Assembly: GCF_014836635.1 (NCBI RefSeq)
Contig: NZ_JACSQL010000003.1
Location: 310,001-374,000, forward strand
Source: Paenibacillus gallinarum
GTDB taxonomy: Bacteria; Bacillota; Bacilli; Paenibacillales; Paenibacillaceae
Length of the DNA stretch: 64,000 bases
Direction of reading: 5' to 3'
Positions 17,622-26,328 of the stretch are shown here, in pieces. The position numbers and the translations under genes were made by a program. The notes beneath the pieces are model-generated. The model was given only the letters and a program-made list of their open reading frames with translations, ran no database searches and was not told the DNA's origin. Within the stretch, counting starts at the first letter, position 1; every line of letters starts with the position of its first letter.

Positions 17622-17651
17622 AGATGGCTCCCACATAGGGGTCATCTTTTT
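17622..17651 (+). terminator. Rho-independent terminator after first mannanase
   Basis: AGATGGCTCCC and GGGGTCATCT form a stem with one mismatch around ACATA, followed by TTTT. The rest of the 348-bp gap to the next gene holds a cre-like site, an operator-like palindrome and the promoter region of the second mannanase. Confidence 0.75.
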
Positions 17652-17771
17652 AATTTCACTTTTTCAGGTCAAAATCTCTTATGCTAACGGACTTTTGAAT
17701 CATTTTTATGGGATAACCATTGAGGCAACTAGAAATAGAAAGACAGAAAATAAGCATTATAGACCATTTAC

Positions 17772-17785
17772 TGTAAGCGTTTTCT
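17772..17785 (+). promoter_or_regulatory. cre-like site upstream of second mannanase
   Basis: TGTAAGCGTTTTCT matches the cre consensus at 13 of 14 positions, differing at the last base. It lies about 30 bases upstream of operator-like palindrome C. Confidence 0.6.
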
Positions 17786-17802
17786 TATATAAAATTCAAA
17801 AT

Positions 17803-17820
17803 AACTTAATCGATAAAGTT
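17803..17820. promoter_or_regulatory. Operator-like palindrome C upstream of second mannanase
   Basis: AACTTAATCGATAAAGTT is palindromic except at one base pair and shares 14 of 18 bases with palindrome B. It begins 9 bases after a possible -10 box TATAAA at 17788-17793. A related shorter sequence, AACTTAATTAAAGTT, lies at 17852-17866. Confidence 0.65.
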
Positions 17821-17943
17821 AAATTTATGTATTTTTTATTCCTCGCTGAATAACTTAATTAAAGTTCTGGTTTTACTTTATCTTGGTTTTAGTTCCATCT
17901 AGAAGATGAGAATTGAAATAAATAAAAATTAGGAGGTAGTTAT

Positions 17944-18921
17944 ATGCTTCGAGTGAAAAAAAGTTTTATTTCCATCTTGGCTGTTCTTACTGTATTTGCC
18001 TTTGGAGGGATCGTAGCGAAAGCAGAAGCTGCTGCAGGATTTTATGTAAGCGGAACCAAAATCTACGACTCTACGGGAAAACCTTTTGTGATGAGAGGGG
18101 TTAATTATGCACATTCATGGTTTAAGTCTGATCTAAATACGGCCATTCCTGCTATAGCAAATACGGGAGCTAATACCGTACGTATCGTATTATCCAATGG
18201 AAGTCAGTACACGAAAGATGATATCAATAGCGTGAAAAATATCATTTCTTTAGTATCACAGCATAAAATGGTCGCTATTCTTGAAGTACATGATGCGACA
18301 GGAAAAGATGATTATGCATCACTGGATCAGGCTGTGAACTACTGGATTAGCATCAAGGATGCTTTCATCGGAAAAGAAGACAGAGTCGTGATCAACATTG
18401 CGAATGAATGGTATGGAAGCTGGAACGGCAGCGGATGGGCTGATGGATACAAGCAGGCCATTCCCAAGCTTCGTAACACGGGAATTAAAAACACATTAAT
18501 TGTGGATGCCGCAGGCTGGGGACAGTACCCGCAATCTATTGTCGACTATGGACAAAGTGTATTTGCAGCGGACTCTCAGAAAAACACAGTGTTCTCCATT
18601 CATATGTATGAATTTGCTGGGAAAGATGCAGCTACCGTGAAGTCAAATATGGAGAATGTGATAAACAAAGGTCTTCCGCTCATCATTGGTGAATTTGGTG
18701 GATATCATCAAGGTGCAGATGTGGATGAAACTGCAATCATGAAGTATGGACAAGAAAAAGGAATCGGCTGGCTGGCATGGTCTTGGCATGGAAACAGTGC
18801 CGATTTTAATTACTTAGATCTAGCAACCGGTCCAAATGGAAGTCTTACGAGCTGGGGGAACACCGTGGTTCATGGTACAAACGGGATTAAACAAACTTCA
18901 GTTAAAGCAGGTATCTTTTAA
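17944..18921 (+). CDS. Secreted beta-mannanase, GH5 (second copy)
   Basis: The 325-residue protein is a paralogue of the mannanase just upstream, aligning over its whole length: signal peptide ending AKAEA, GFYVSGTKIYDSTGKPF, LEVHDATG, acid/base in INIANEWYG, nucleophile in LIIGEFGGYH, and a WGNTVVHG end. Divergence is moderate and spread over the chain, so the duplication is not recent. The ATG follows TAGGAGG at 17931-17937. Unlike the first copy it has its own regulatory region with a cre-like site and operator-like palindrome, which suggests separate control. Confidence 0.93.
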   Translation: MLRVKKSFISILAVLTVFAFGGIVAKAEAAAGFYVSGTKIYDSTGKPFVMRGVNYAHSWFKSDLNTAIPAIANTGANTVRIVLSNGSQYTKDDINSVKNIISLVSQHKMVAILEVHDATGKDDYASLDQAVNYWISIKDAFIGKEDRVVINIANEWYGSWNGSGWADGYKQAIPKLRNTGIKNTLIVDAAGWGQYPQSIVDYGQSVFAADSQKNTVFSIHMYEFAGKDAATVKSNMENVINKGLPLIIGEFGGYHQGADVDETAIMKYGQEKGIGWLAWSWHGNSADFNYLDLATGPNGSLTSWGNTVVHGTNGIKQTSVKAGIF

Positions 18922-19000
18922 TCGCTCTATTTATTATGATGGTTATGTTCCATAAGAATAGAAATTATAGTTCTATAAGATTAAGAATATATTTCACTTT

Positions 19001-19035
19001 AACAAACCCGCCTTCTTTTTGAAGTGCGGGTTTGT
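19001..19035 (+). terminator. Hairpin terminator after second mannanase
   Basis: AACAAACCCGC and GCGGGTTTGTT form an 11-bp stem, with an inner CTTC/GAAG pair around a T loop. Confidence 0.8.
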
Positions 19036-19073
19036 TATCATTGATACAGGTTGTAAGGAAAGGAATGTAATAC

Positions 19074-20204
19074 ATGAAGAAGAAAGTCATTGTCATCGGT
19101 TCAGGAATTCTAGGAGCATCAACCGCTTATCATTTGGTGAAAAAGGGAGCAGAGGTCATTATTATAGACCGCGGTGATAAAGGGCAAGCCACCGATGCTG
19201 CTGCCGGTATTATATGTCCTTGGTTATCACAGAGGCGTAATCAAGATTGGTACCAGCTTGCCAAAGCAGGCGCGAGTTTTTATCCTCATCTAATTCAAGA
19301 GCTTGAAGCTGAAGGGGAAACAGAAACCGGATATGCGAAAGTGGGTGCTCTTAGTATCCATACAGATGTAGAGAAAATCGTAAAAATAGAGGAAAGAGCA
19401 CATATTCGTAAGCCAGATGCGCCAGAAATAGGGGAAATCACAAGACTTACAGAGAAAGAAACGCGTGAACGGTTTCCTCTATTAAAAGAAGATTACCATG
19501 CTGTACATATTAGCGGTGCGGCTCGCGTTGACGGCCGTGCGCTGCGTGATGCACTGATCCGCTCGGCAGAGCGAAAAGGGGCCGTTTTCATTCATGGGGA
19601 TGCAGTCCTTGAGTATCAGTCAAACCGAGTAACAGGGGTCACCGTTGGAACCAAGAGTATTTCAGCTGATCAAGTGATCGTGTGTGCAGGTGCTTGGGCT
19701 GCATCCTTGCTGGCACCCTTAGGTATTTCTTTTCAAGTAAGTTATCAAAAAGCGCAAATTATGCATGTGCAAGTTCCAGATGATGAGGATACAGATCTAT
19801 GGCCTGTAGTCATGCCGCCTACGGATCAATATTTGCTTTCTTTTGATAATCAAAAGATGGTTATTGGAGCTACACACGAAAATGATATTGAAGGATATGA
19901 TACAAGAGTTACCGCAGGCGGGATGCATGAAGTGCTTACAAAAGGGATGGAAGTCGCACCAGGTTTAGCAAACAGTACACTTCAAGAGGTAAGAGTTGGT
20001 TTTCGTCCATTTACTCCTGGATTTTTGCCTGTGTTCGGTACGGTTCCGAAGTGGGAGGGGCTGTTAGTCGCCAATGGACTTGGTTCATCAGGCCTGACGA
20101 TGGGTCCTTATATTGGAAGTCAGCTTGCGAAGCTAGCACTCGGACTGCCGCTTGATATGAATATTGATCCTTATGATGTGCGTAAAGCGATGCAAGGTAA
20201 CTGA
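19074..20204 (+). CDS. FAD-dependent oxidoreductase, DAO family
   Basis: The 376-residue protein begins with a dinucleotide-binding fold VIVIGSGILGASTAYHLVKKG and an acidic strand end VIIIDRG. It has DAO-family segments AAAGIICPWLSQ, VDGRALRDALIRSAERKGA, VIVCAGAWAASLLAPLG and a C-terminal NGLGSSGLTMGPYIGSQLAKL that contacts FAD. The family oxidises amines or D-amino acids, as glycine oxidase and D-amino-acid dehydrogenase do. The substrate cannot be read. It is monocistronic between two terminators and not obviously tied to the mannan genes. Confidence 0.88.
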   Translation: MKKKVIVIGSGILGASTAYHLVKKGAEVIIIDRGDKGQATDAAAGIICPWLSQRRNQDWYQLAKAGASFYPHLIQELEAEGETETGYAKVGALSIHTDVEKIVKIEERAHIRKPDAPEIGEITRLTEKETRERFPLLKEDYHAVHISGAARVDGRALRDALIRSAERKGAVFIHGDAVLEYQSNRVTGVTVGTKSISADQVIVCAGAWAASLLAPLGISFQVSYQKAQIMHVQVPDDEDTDLWPVVMPPTDQYLLSFDNQKMVIGATHENDIEGYDTRVTAGGMHEVLTKGMEVAPGLANSTLQEVRVGFRPFTPGFLPVFGTVPKWEGLLVANGLGSSGLTMGPYIGSQLAKLALGLPLDMNIDPYDVRKAMQGN

Positions 20205-20306
20205 ATAAGTCCTTTTAAACTTTCCTATTCACATGAAGAAGTACTTTCCCAGACTCTCTGAATTTGTCATTTATAAAGAATAATAGAGAGAGTGGGCAGA
20301 GATAAA

Positions 20307-20345
20307 GTAAAAGAGTCATGCTTATGATAAGCATGACTCTTTTAC
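20307..20345. terminator. Bidirectional terminator between DAO gene and CDF gene
   Basis: GTAAAAGAGTCATGCTTAT and ATAAGCATGACTCTTTTAC form a perfect 19-bp inverted repeat with a single central base. It ends both convergent genes. Confidence 0.85.
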
Positions 20346-20358
20346 TTTATAGAGTATT

Positions 20359-21360
20359 TTATTTTACAATTTCTGAATCCTTTTTAATCCAACTCGTAAT
20401 TCCATCATCTTCAATAATAGAAATGACTGCATCAGCGATATCTGGATTTTGCATGAGTTTTTCCTGGATTCGGAATTTGACATCATCAGCATCCGCAAGT
20501 GTCAGCCCTTTATGAAGTTCAATTAAACCTTCCACATGGTAATAACGTCCTTCCTGAATAATGCGCATCAGTTGGATATCCGCCACATGCGTATCTGCAA
20601 AAATCGTCTGAGACACCTTGTCTTCGATATCTTGAGGGGCAGCAACCCCGATCAGACCAATCATATTGTCATAGCCGACTCGGAAAGCAACGGCAATCAT
20701 CAAGCAACCAATGAGCGTGGTGACAATTCCATCCATGAGTGCAAAATTGGTGAGTGCAATGACAATGACAGAGATCAAGGCAAAAAGTGCACCTAATACT
20801 GCAACCACATCTTCATAGAATACTAACCTTGTTGGCGGGGCAGCTCGACCCACATTTTTGATGGCAGCGGGAACAAGAGCAAATCCTTTCGCCTCAGGAG
20901 CGCGCGATTCCTTGAGAATCTCTTTCATCGCTTTAAACAAAATGGCACCATCAATGAGAATATTCAGCACCAGTACACCAATATTAATCCATAGACCACC
21001 TGAATGGCCGGTAGGATGCTGCAATAAATGAATCCCTTCATGAATGGTCTCATAGGCCATAATCGTAACGACGATGACAGCAATCATACAGAAAATATTG
21101 ATTACACGTCCAAATCCAGTAGGGAAGCGATCAGTGGGCTTTTTCTCAGACAATACACTGCCGACAAAGACAAATCCCTGATTAATGGCGTCTGCGAGCG
21201 AATGCATGGCTGAGGCGAACATGGCTCCGCTGCCACTGAATATAAATGCTCCACCTTTGCATAAAGCAAGCACCGCATTACCCGCCATAGCGATGGCGGA
21301 CGAAGCATTTCCTTTCTTTACGAGAGAAATAAAACTTTCTGATTTCGGTTGTTCGATCAC
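20359..21360 (-). CDS. Cation diffusion facilitator (CDF) family transporter
   Basis: About 334 residues of a membrane metal-ion/proton antiporter. Hydrophobic segments include INIFCMIAVIVVTIMAY, GVLVLNILIDGAILF and VLGALFALISVIVIAL. Metal-site motifs are HSLADAINQ in the second helix and FYEDVVAVLGAL in the fifth, a variant of the classical HxxxD and typical of the SLC30A9-like subgroup. The C-terminal cytoplasmic part (about residue 240 on) resembles the CDF dimerisation domain. GTG 21360 is chosen because AGGAGG lies about 10 bases upstream; a longer frame without a ribosome site exists. The metal is unknown. Confidence 0.87.
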   Translation of the reverse strand: MIEQPKSESFISLVKKGNASSAIAMAGNAVLALCKGGAFIFSGSGAMFASAMHSLADAINQGFVFVGSVLSEKKPTDRFPTGFGRVINIFCMIAVIVVTIMAYETIHEGIHLLQHPTGHSGGLWINIGVLVLNILIDGAILFKAMKEILKESRAPEAKGFALVPAAIKNVGRAAPPTRLVFYEDVVAVLGALFALISVIVIALTNFALMDGIVTTLIGCLMIAVAFRVGYDNMIGLIGVAAPQDIEDKVSQTIFADTHVADIQLMRIIQEGRYYHVEGLIELHKGLTLADADDVKFRIQEKLMQNPDIADAVISIIEDDGITSWIKKDSEIVK

Positions 21361-21621
21361 TTTTTCTTTTCCTCCTAGAGAACATTTGTAATAGATGTTT
21401 TGCAATAAGACAAGTTTGCTTTATATCCATGTTTTTCCATGCAACTGAATTATAACTTTTTTTACCCATTTTGGGTTGATGTAAAAAGCTCTAGGAAACT
21501 TTTATTTTTCATTATGTATTACAGCAACACCTTTGATTTTTACAGTAAGATCTATAGTTTGTCAGGTTTCCGTCAACCAGGATACCCGTCATAATAGATC
21601 AGGAAGCGTCACAAAGTGATT

Positions 21622-21635
21622 TGAAAGCGTTTGCT
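21622..21635 (+). promoter_or_regulatory. cre-like site upstream of the xylanase
   Basis: TGAAAGCGTTTGCT matches the cre consensus at 12 of 14 positions. It sits inside a longer inverted repeat, CACAAAG (21610-21616) / CTTTGTG (21634-21640), about 30 bases before the xylanase start. Confidence 0.5.
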
Positions 21636-21665
21636 TTGTGGTGTAATCATAAGGGAGGGAACGTA

Positions 21666-24600
21666 ATGAGGAGTAAAATATCAAGTGTATTAGCTTTCAT
21701 CATGTGCATAACCATCATGGCACCACAAGGTTTATGGCTTCCCAAAGCAGATGCTGCTGCAGTCGGTGATACGGTTGTAAGCAGTGATTTTGAAACAGGA
21801 GTTGATCAGTGGTTCAAGCGGGGTTCTGAAACCGTTACACAAAGTACGTATGATGCGCAGAGCGGCAACGGAAGTTTGCTGACAACAGGGCGTACGGCGA
21901 CATGGAATGGACCAGGGATTAATGTAACAGAAAAACTGGTGAAGGGTGCTACCTATGAATTCTCTATCTATGCCAAATTAAAAGAAGCAGGTTCAGCTAC
22001 CATTGAATTGACACTGAACCAATCTGATTTGCCAAAAATAGATGGTAAAGAGAATCCGGATACTTACGTCAAAATCGACTCAAATACCGTAACAGAAGCC
22101 GACTGGGTACAACTGGTAGGAGAGGTTCAAGTTGATAAGCGTGCGAGCGGATATCAAGTGTATGTACAATCTACCGACAATGCAACGGTTGATTATTACA
22201 TCGATACGTTCTCTGCTAAACTTGTCAAACTGCCGGAAGACTCTGAGCCAACATTACCGGGTGATGGGGAAATTGACCAACCAGGTAATATATTTGATTT
22301 TGAAGACGGCCAAGGTAAATGGATTCGTCGCAATGGAGATGGTCAGATAAGTGTCACTGATCAAGCTAATCATACGACAGGCGGTTCAAAAAGCTTGCTG
22401 ACTACCATTTCTGAGCAGTATGATGGACCTCTTCTCGATGTACTAAAAAAGATGAATCCAAACGATAAATATGACTTATCCGCATGGGTGAAAATGGCAC
22501 CTGATTCGCCGCCGACGACCCTTCGAATATCAGTTCAATCAGGCAAAAACAGCTTTTCAAATGTGTCCTCAGACGTACTTGTCACATCAGGACAGTGGAT
22601 ACAGTTGAAAGGTACATATACTGTACCTGCGGCACCTGAAGTACTTAACGTTTATGTTGAATCAGTAGAAAAGCCTGCTGAGGCAAGATCGTTTTACCTA
22701 GATGATTTTCAGATATCATTAAGTGCTCCTGCATCGGGTCCAAAGCCGCTGCCAATTCAGACTGACATTGACGCTCTCAAAACGGTTTATGAGCAATACT
22801 TCGATATTGGGGCAGCAGTGGAACCTCCTCGATTGAGTGGAAATATTCAGCAGCTTCTTGATTTTCACTATAATTCCGTTGTTGCTGAGAACTCAATGAA
22901 ACCACAGTCCATGAGTCCGTCCGAAGGGAAATGGAACTTTTCGTCAGCGGATATAATTGCACAGTATGCAATGGACAATAATCTGAATTTGCGGCTGCAT
23001 ACCCTTGCGTGGCACTCACAGGCTGCAGAGTGGATGTTTAAGGATGCAAATGGCGTAGCTCTTGAAGCAACACCAGAAAATAAGAAACTTGTCCTGGATA
23101 GACTAACGAATTATATACAAGTTGTGCTTCGCCACTTTAAGGATATGGGAGTTACGATCCACGATATTGATGTAGTTAATGAAGTCATTGACGAAGGTCA
23201 GCCGGATGGTATGCGCAGAAGTGAATGGTACCGGTTAACGGGTACAGACTTTATTAAGACTGCATTTATCGTCGCTAGAGAAGAGCTTCCAACTGCGAAG
23301 CTGTATATCAATGACTATAATACACACAGTCCGAAAAAACGCGATGCTATGTTTGATCTTGTTATGAAACTTAAAGACGAAGGTGTACCTATCGATGGAG
23401 TCGGTCACCAAACACATATTAATATCAGCGGTCCTTCCATTGAGCAAATCTCAGATTCGATTCGAAAATTCGGTGAAGCAGGTTTTGATAATCAATTAAC
23501 AGAGGTTGACGTATCTGTATACACCAACAATACTACGAGCTATGATACGATTCCTGAGAACTTGCTCGTATCGCAAGGGTACCGATACAAAGAATTATTC
23601 AAAGAGTTGATTCGCCTAGATAATCTTGGAAGAACAGATAAGAATCCTGAAGGATGGATTAGCAATGTGACACTCTGGGGCATAGCAGATGATTTTACCT
23701 GGCTTCATAACCGTCCGATCGATCGCCAGGATGCACCTTTCCCATTTGACAAACAACATCAAATCAAATATGCATACTGGGGAATGGTTGAAGCGGTAAA
23801 AACAATATTCCCTTCCAAACTTCCTGTCTCCGGAAAAGCGGCTACCGCAGCGCAAGGTACACCAAAAGCAGGGGATCCTAAAGATATTGCCTGGGGTACA
23901 ATTCCGGCTATGAAAACGGAAAGTCTTGGTACACTTGAAGCAGATGTAAAAGTGTTGTGGGACGCGCTTCATTTATATGTTCGAGTGGCAGTAAAAGATA
24001 ACACGAAAGACTCTACAGATAAGATTGAACTGTTTACGGATGAGGGTGGTAACAATAAACGGACATTTACACGCGATGACTCATCAGTAACTGAAGTAGA
24101 AGGTGGATACGTTCTAACAACAGCAATTCCACTGGAAGGAAAGCTCGGAGATAAAGTCAAATTCGATGTAAGAGTAACTGACCATGGTGTTAACGACGGT
24201 TCTGAACAGGGCGGCAATGGAATGATCGTATCATGGAGTGACCCGCGAAATGCGCAGGAGCATGATACACAAGGATACGGGGTACTCACTTATATTGAAG
24301 CAACGAAAATTGGCACCGCTATCAAAGGCACGCCTATCATTGATGGTGAACTGGATGCAGTTTGGGCGAGTGTACCTGTGTATAAAACGGATGTGAAAGT
24401 TGAACAGACAGGTAGTGGAGCAGCCAAAGCAGATTTCCGCACGATGTGGGATGATGAAAACTTATACGTATATGGAATGATCACAGACAGCGTATTAAGC
24501 GATGCTATTAAAGAAAGTGCTCATGAACAAGATTCCATTGAAATTTTTGTGGATCAGAATAATGGAAAGACAACAGCATATCAAGATGATGACGGTCAGT

Positions 24601-26102
24601 ATCGTATTAATTTTAAAAATGTGAGAACGACCGCTGGGCATGCATCGGAAGATAATTTCACTTCGCAGACAAAAATTGTTCCAGGAGGGTATGTTGTTGA
24701 AGCAGCAATATCACTGGATAAGATTAAAGTGACTCCGAATACGGTAATTGGTTTTGATCTACAGGTAAATGACGATCAGGACGGGGGTTCTCGGGATAGT
24801 GTATTCATATGGAATGATCCTACGGGTCTATCTTATACGAATACATCAAGGTTTGGTGTTCTTCAGTTCAAGGATAAGGAGACTGCTCCAAGTCCATCAC
24901 CAAATCCATCACCTAGTCCAGCACCAAGTCCGTCACCAAACACCAATCAAAATACAAATGAGTCAACTTCAATACAGGTGAGCAAGGATGCGAACGGTCA
25001 TGCTACCGCAAAAGTGAGCAATGCAGCTTTCACTGAAGCGTTGAAGAAAGTGAAATCAGGCCGAATCTTGTTCGATATTCCGTTACCAAGCGGTACAACA
25101 AAGGTGAATGTGAAACTGCCAGTAGATCAGATTAAGACAGCTAAGGCATCTGGTGTCAAGGAATTAGAAATCAATGCGGGTCTAGCTAAGTTAGTTGTGC
25201 CTAGCACTTTAATTCCTGATTCGGCGGGTACGGCCGATGCAGAATTCAGCATCGAAAAAGTGGATGACAATTTATTGACGGATGCAATTCGCAGCAAAGT
25301 CGGAAACAATCCTGTGTTCGACTTCCAATTAACTATTGGCGGAAAGCAAATCAGTAATGCAAGCAAAAACCAAAAAATTCAAATTGCGATTCCTTATGCG
25401 TCAAAAGAAAACGAGAAAAAGGAACAAGTTGTCGTGTACTCCATAAACGGCAACAACAGCTTCCAGATTATTAACAACGGACACTATAATCCAGCTACCT
25501 CTATGGTAGAGTTTCGTGTTAATGACTTCAGTAAATTCACAATGGGACATGTAAATGTGAACTTCACTGATTTAAATCAAACGGAGTGGGCGAAAGAGAG
25601 CATTTCTGCGTTAGCAGCTCGTAATATCGTGCAAGGCGCAACGGATCAATCGTTTTTACCTCGAAAAGAAGTAACACGTGCTGAATTCGTACAAATGCTG
25701 ATCAGTACACTTAACCTGGAAGCTACGAATACAGGAGTGAACTTCAGTGACGTAGAGAAGGGGCAATGGTATTCTGAAGCGATTACAGCGGCATATCAAG
25801 CAGGAATCGTTCAGGGTAAGAAGAATGGAACCTTTGGCGTCCATGATAAAATCACTCGTGAAGATATGGCAGTTATGACGCTTAGAGCATTAAAGGCGAC
25901 TGAATTCACGGGGAACACGAACAACCCAGAATCAACTTTTGCAGATCATTCAGCAATTGCGGATTATGCAAAAGAAGCAGTAGCAGCTTTGAAGCAAGCA
26001 GGCATCATCAGCGGCATGCCGAATGGCAAATTCCTGCCTAAGGCTACAGCTAGCCGGGCAGAAGCAGCGGTGATTTTGCATCAATTACTAAGTTTGAACT
26101 AA
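21666..26102 (+). CDS. Cell-surface multidomain endo-1,4-beta-xylanase, GH10 with CBMs and three SLH domains
   Basis: A 1478-residue modular enzyme. In order: a signal peptide ending near PKADAAA; two CBM4/9/22-like beta-sandwich modules (about 40-185 and 205-355); a GH10 catalytic domain (about 363-718) with acid/base Glu506 in VVNEVIDEG and nucleophile Glu613 in LTEVDVSVY; two CBM9-like modules (about 722-875 and 879-1073); a Pro/Ser linker (about 1075-1098); a beta domain; and three SLH domains (about 1300-1478) that anchor it to secondary cell-wall polymer. The plan resembles Paenibacillus XynA1-type xylanases. ATG 21666 follows AAGGGAGGG. Domain edges are estimates. It would degrade xylan at the cell surface. 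Confidence 0.94.
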   Translation: MRSKISSVLAFIMCITIMAPQGLWLPKADAAAVGDTVVSSDFETGVDQWFKRGSETVTQSTYDAQSGNGSLLTTGRTATWNGPGINVTEKLVKGATYEFSIYAKLKEAGSATIELTLNQSDLPKIDGKENPDTYVKIDSNTVTEADWVQLVGEVQVDKRASGYQVYVQSTDNATVDYYIDTFSAKLVKLPEDSEPTLPGDGEIDQPGNIFDFEDGQGKWIRRNGDGQISVTDQANHTTGGSKSLLTTISEQYDGPLLDVLKKMNPNDKYDLSAWVKMAPDSPPTTLRISVQSGKNSFSNVSSDVLVTSGQWIQLKGTYTVPAAPEVLNVYVESVEKPAEARSFYLDDFQISLSAPASGPKPLPIQTDIDALKTVYEQYFDIGAAVEPPRLSGNIQQLLDFHYNSVVAENSMKPQSMSPSEGKWNFSSADIIAQYAMDNNLNLRLHTLAWHSQAAEWMFKDANGVALEATPENKKLVLDRLTNYIQVVLRHFKDMGVTIHDIDVVNEVIDEGQPDGMRRSEWYRLTGTDFIKTAFIVAREELPTAKLYINDYNTHSPKKRDAMFDLVMKLKDEGVPIDGVGHQTHINISGPSIEQISDSIRKFGEAGFDNQLTEVDVSVYTNNTTSYDTIPENLLVSQGYRYKELFKELIRLDNLGRTDKNPEGWISNVTLWGIADDFTWLHNRPIDRQDAPFPFDKQHQIKYAYWGMVEAVKTIFPSKLPVSGKAATAAQGTPKAGDPKDIAWGTIPAMKTESLGTLEADVKVLWDALHLYVRVAVKDNTKDSTDKIELFTDEGGNNKRTFTRDDSSVTEVEGGYVLTTAIPLEGKLGDKVKFDVRVTDHGVNDGSEQGGNGMIVSWSDPRNAQEHDTQGYGVLTYIEATKIGTAIKGTPIIDGELDAVWASVPVYKTDVKVEQTGSGAAKADFRTMWDDENLYVYGMITDSVLSDAIKESAHEQDSIEIFVDQNNGKTTAYQDDDGQYRINFKNVRTTAGHASEDNFTSQTKIVPGGYVVEAAISLDKIKVTPNTVIGFDLQVNDDQDGGSRDSVFIWNDPTGLSYTNTSRFGVLQFKDKETAPSPSPNPSPSPAPSPSPNTNQNTNESTSIQVSKDANGHATAKVSNAAFTEALKKVKSGRILFDIPLPSGTTKVNVKLPVDQIKTAKASGVKELEINAGLAKLVVPSTLIPDSAGTADAEFSIEKVDDNLLTDAIRSKVGNNPVFDFQLTIGGKQISNASKNQKIQIAIPYASKENEKKEQVVVYSINGNNSFQIINNGHYNPATSMVEFRVNDFSKFTMGHVNVNFTDLNQTEWAKESISALAARNIVQGATDQSFLPRKEVTRAEFVQMLISTLNLEATNTGVNFSDVEKGQWYSEAITAAYQAGIVQGKKNGTFGVHDKITREDMAVMTLRALKATEFTGNTNNPESTFADHSAIADYAKEAVAALKQAGIISGMPNGKFLPKATASRAEAAVILHQLLSLN

Positions 26103-26112
26103 TAAAATGTAA

Positions 26113-26170
26113 AAGGGACGTTGTTAACTATTTAGCTGTAAGCTAAATAGTAAGCAGCGTCCTTCTTTTT
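26113..26170 (+). terminator. Long hairpin terminator after xylanase
   Basis: A stem with small mismatches joins GGGACGTTGTTAACTATTTA to its inverted partner ending CAGCGTCC, followed by TTCTTTTT. Confidence 0.85.
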
Positions 26171-26328
26171 ATGCAGCTCGCTTCACGAAGAGCGTAAATT
26201 GAACATCAGCATTCATTCTAGTTCCGTATTCTTATATACCGAATTTAAATTATTATATTTATAAAGTAATTTTCTCGATATAGTATAATGATATGTTCAT
26301 ATAAAGGGATAAGGAGACTTTCATCACA

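Noticed and set aside
17852-17866. AACTTAATTAAAGTT as a fourth mannan operator
   Set aside because: It lacks the central CGA of the other three sites, so it is only noted as related; it may be a decayed or lower-affinity copy.
16609-18921. Mannanase pair as a mobile or transposon-borne duplication
   Set aside because: No terminal repeats or transposase; divergence is spread along the genes, consistent with old tandem duplication.
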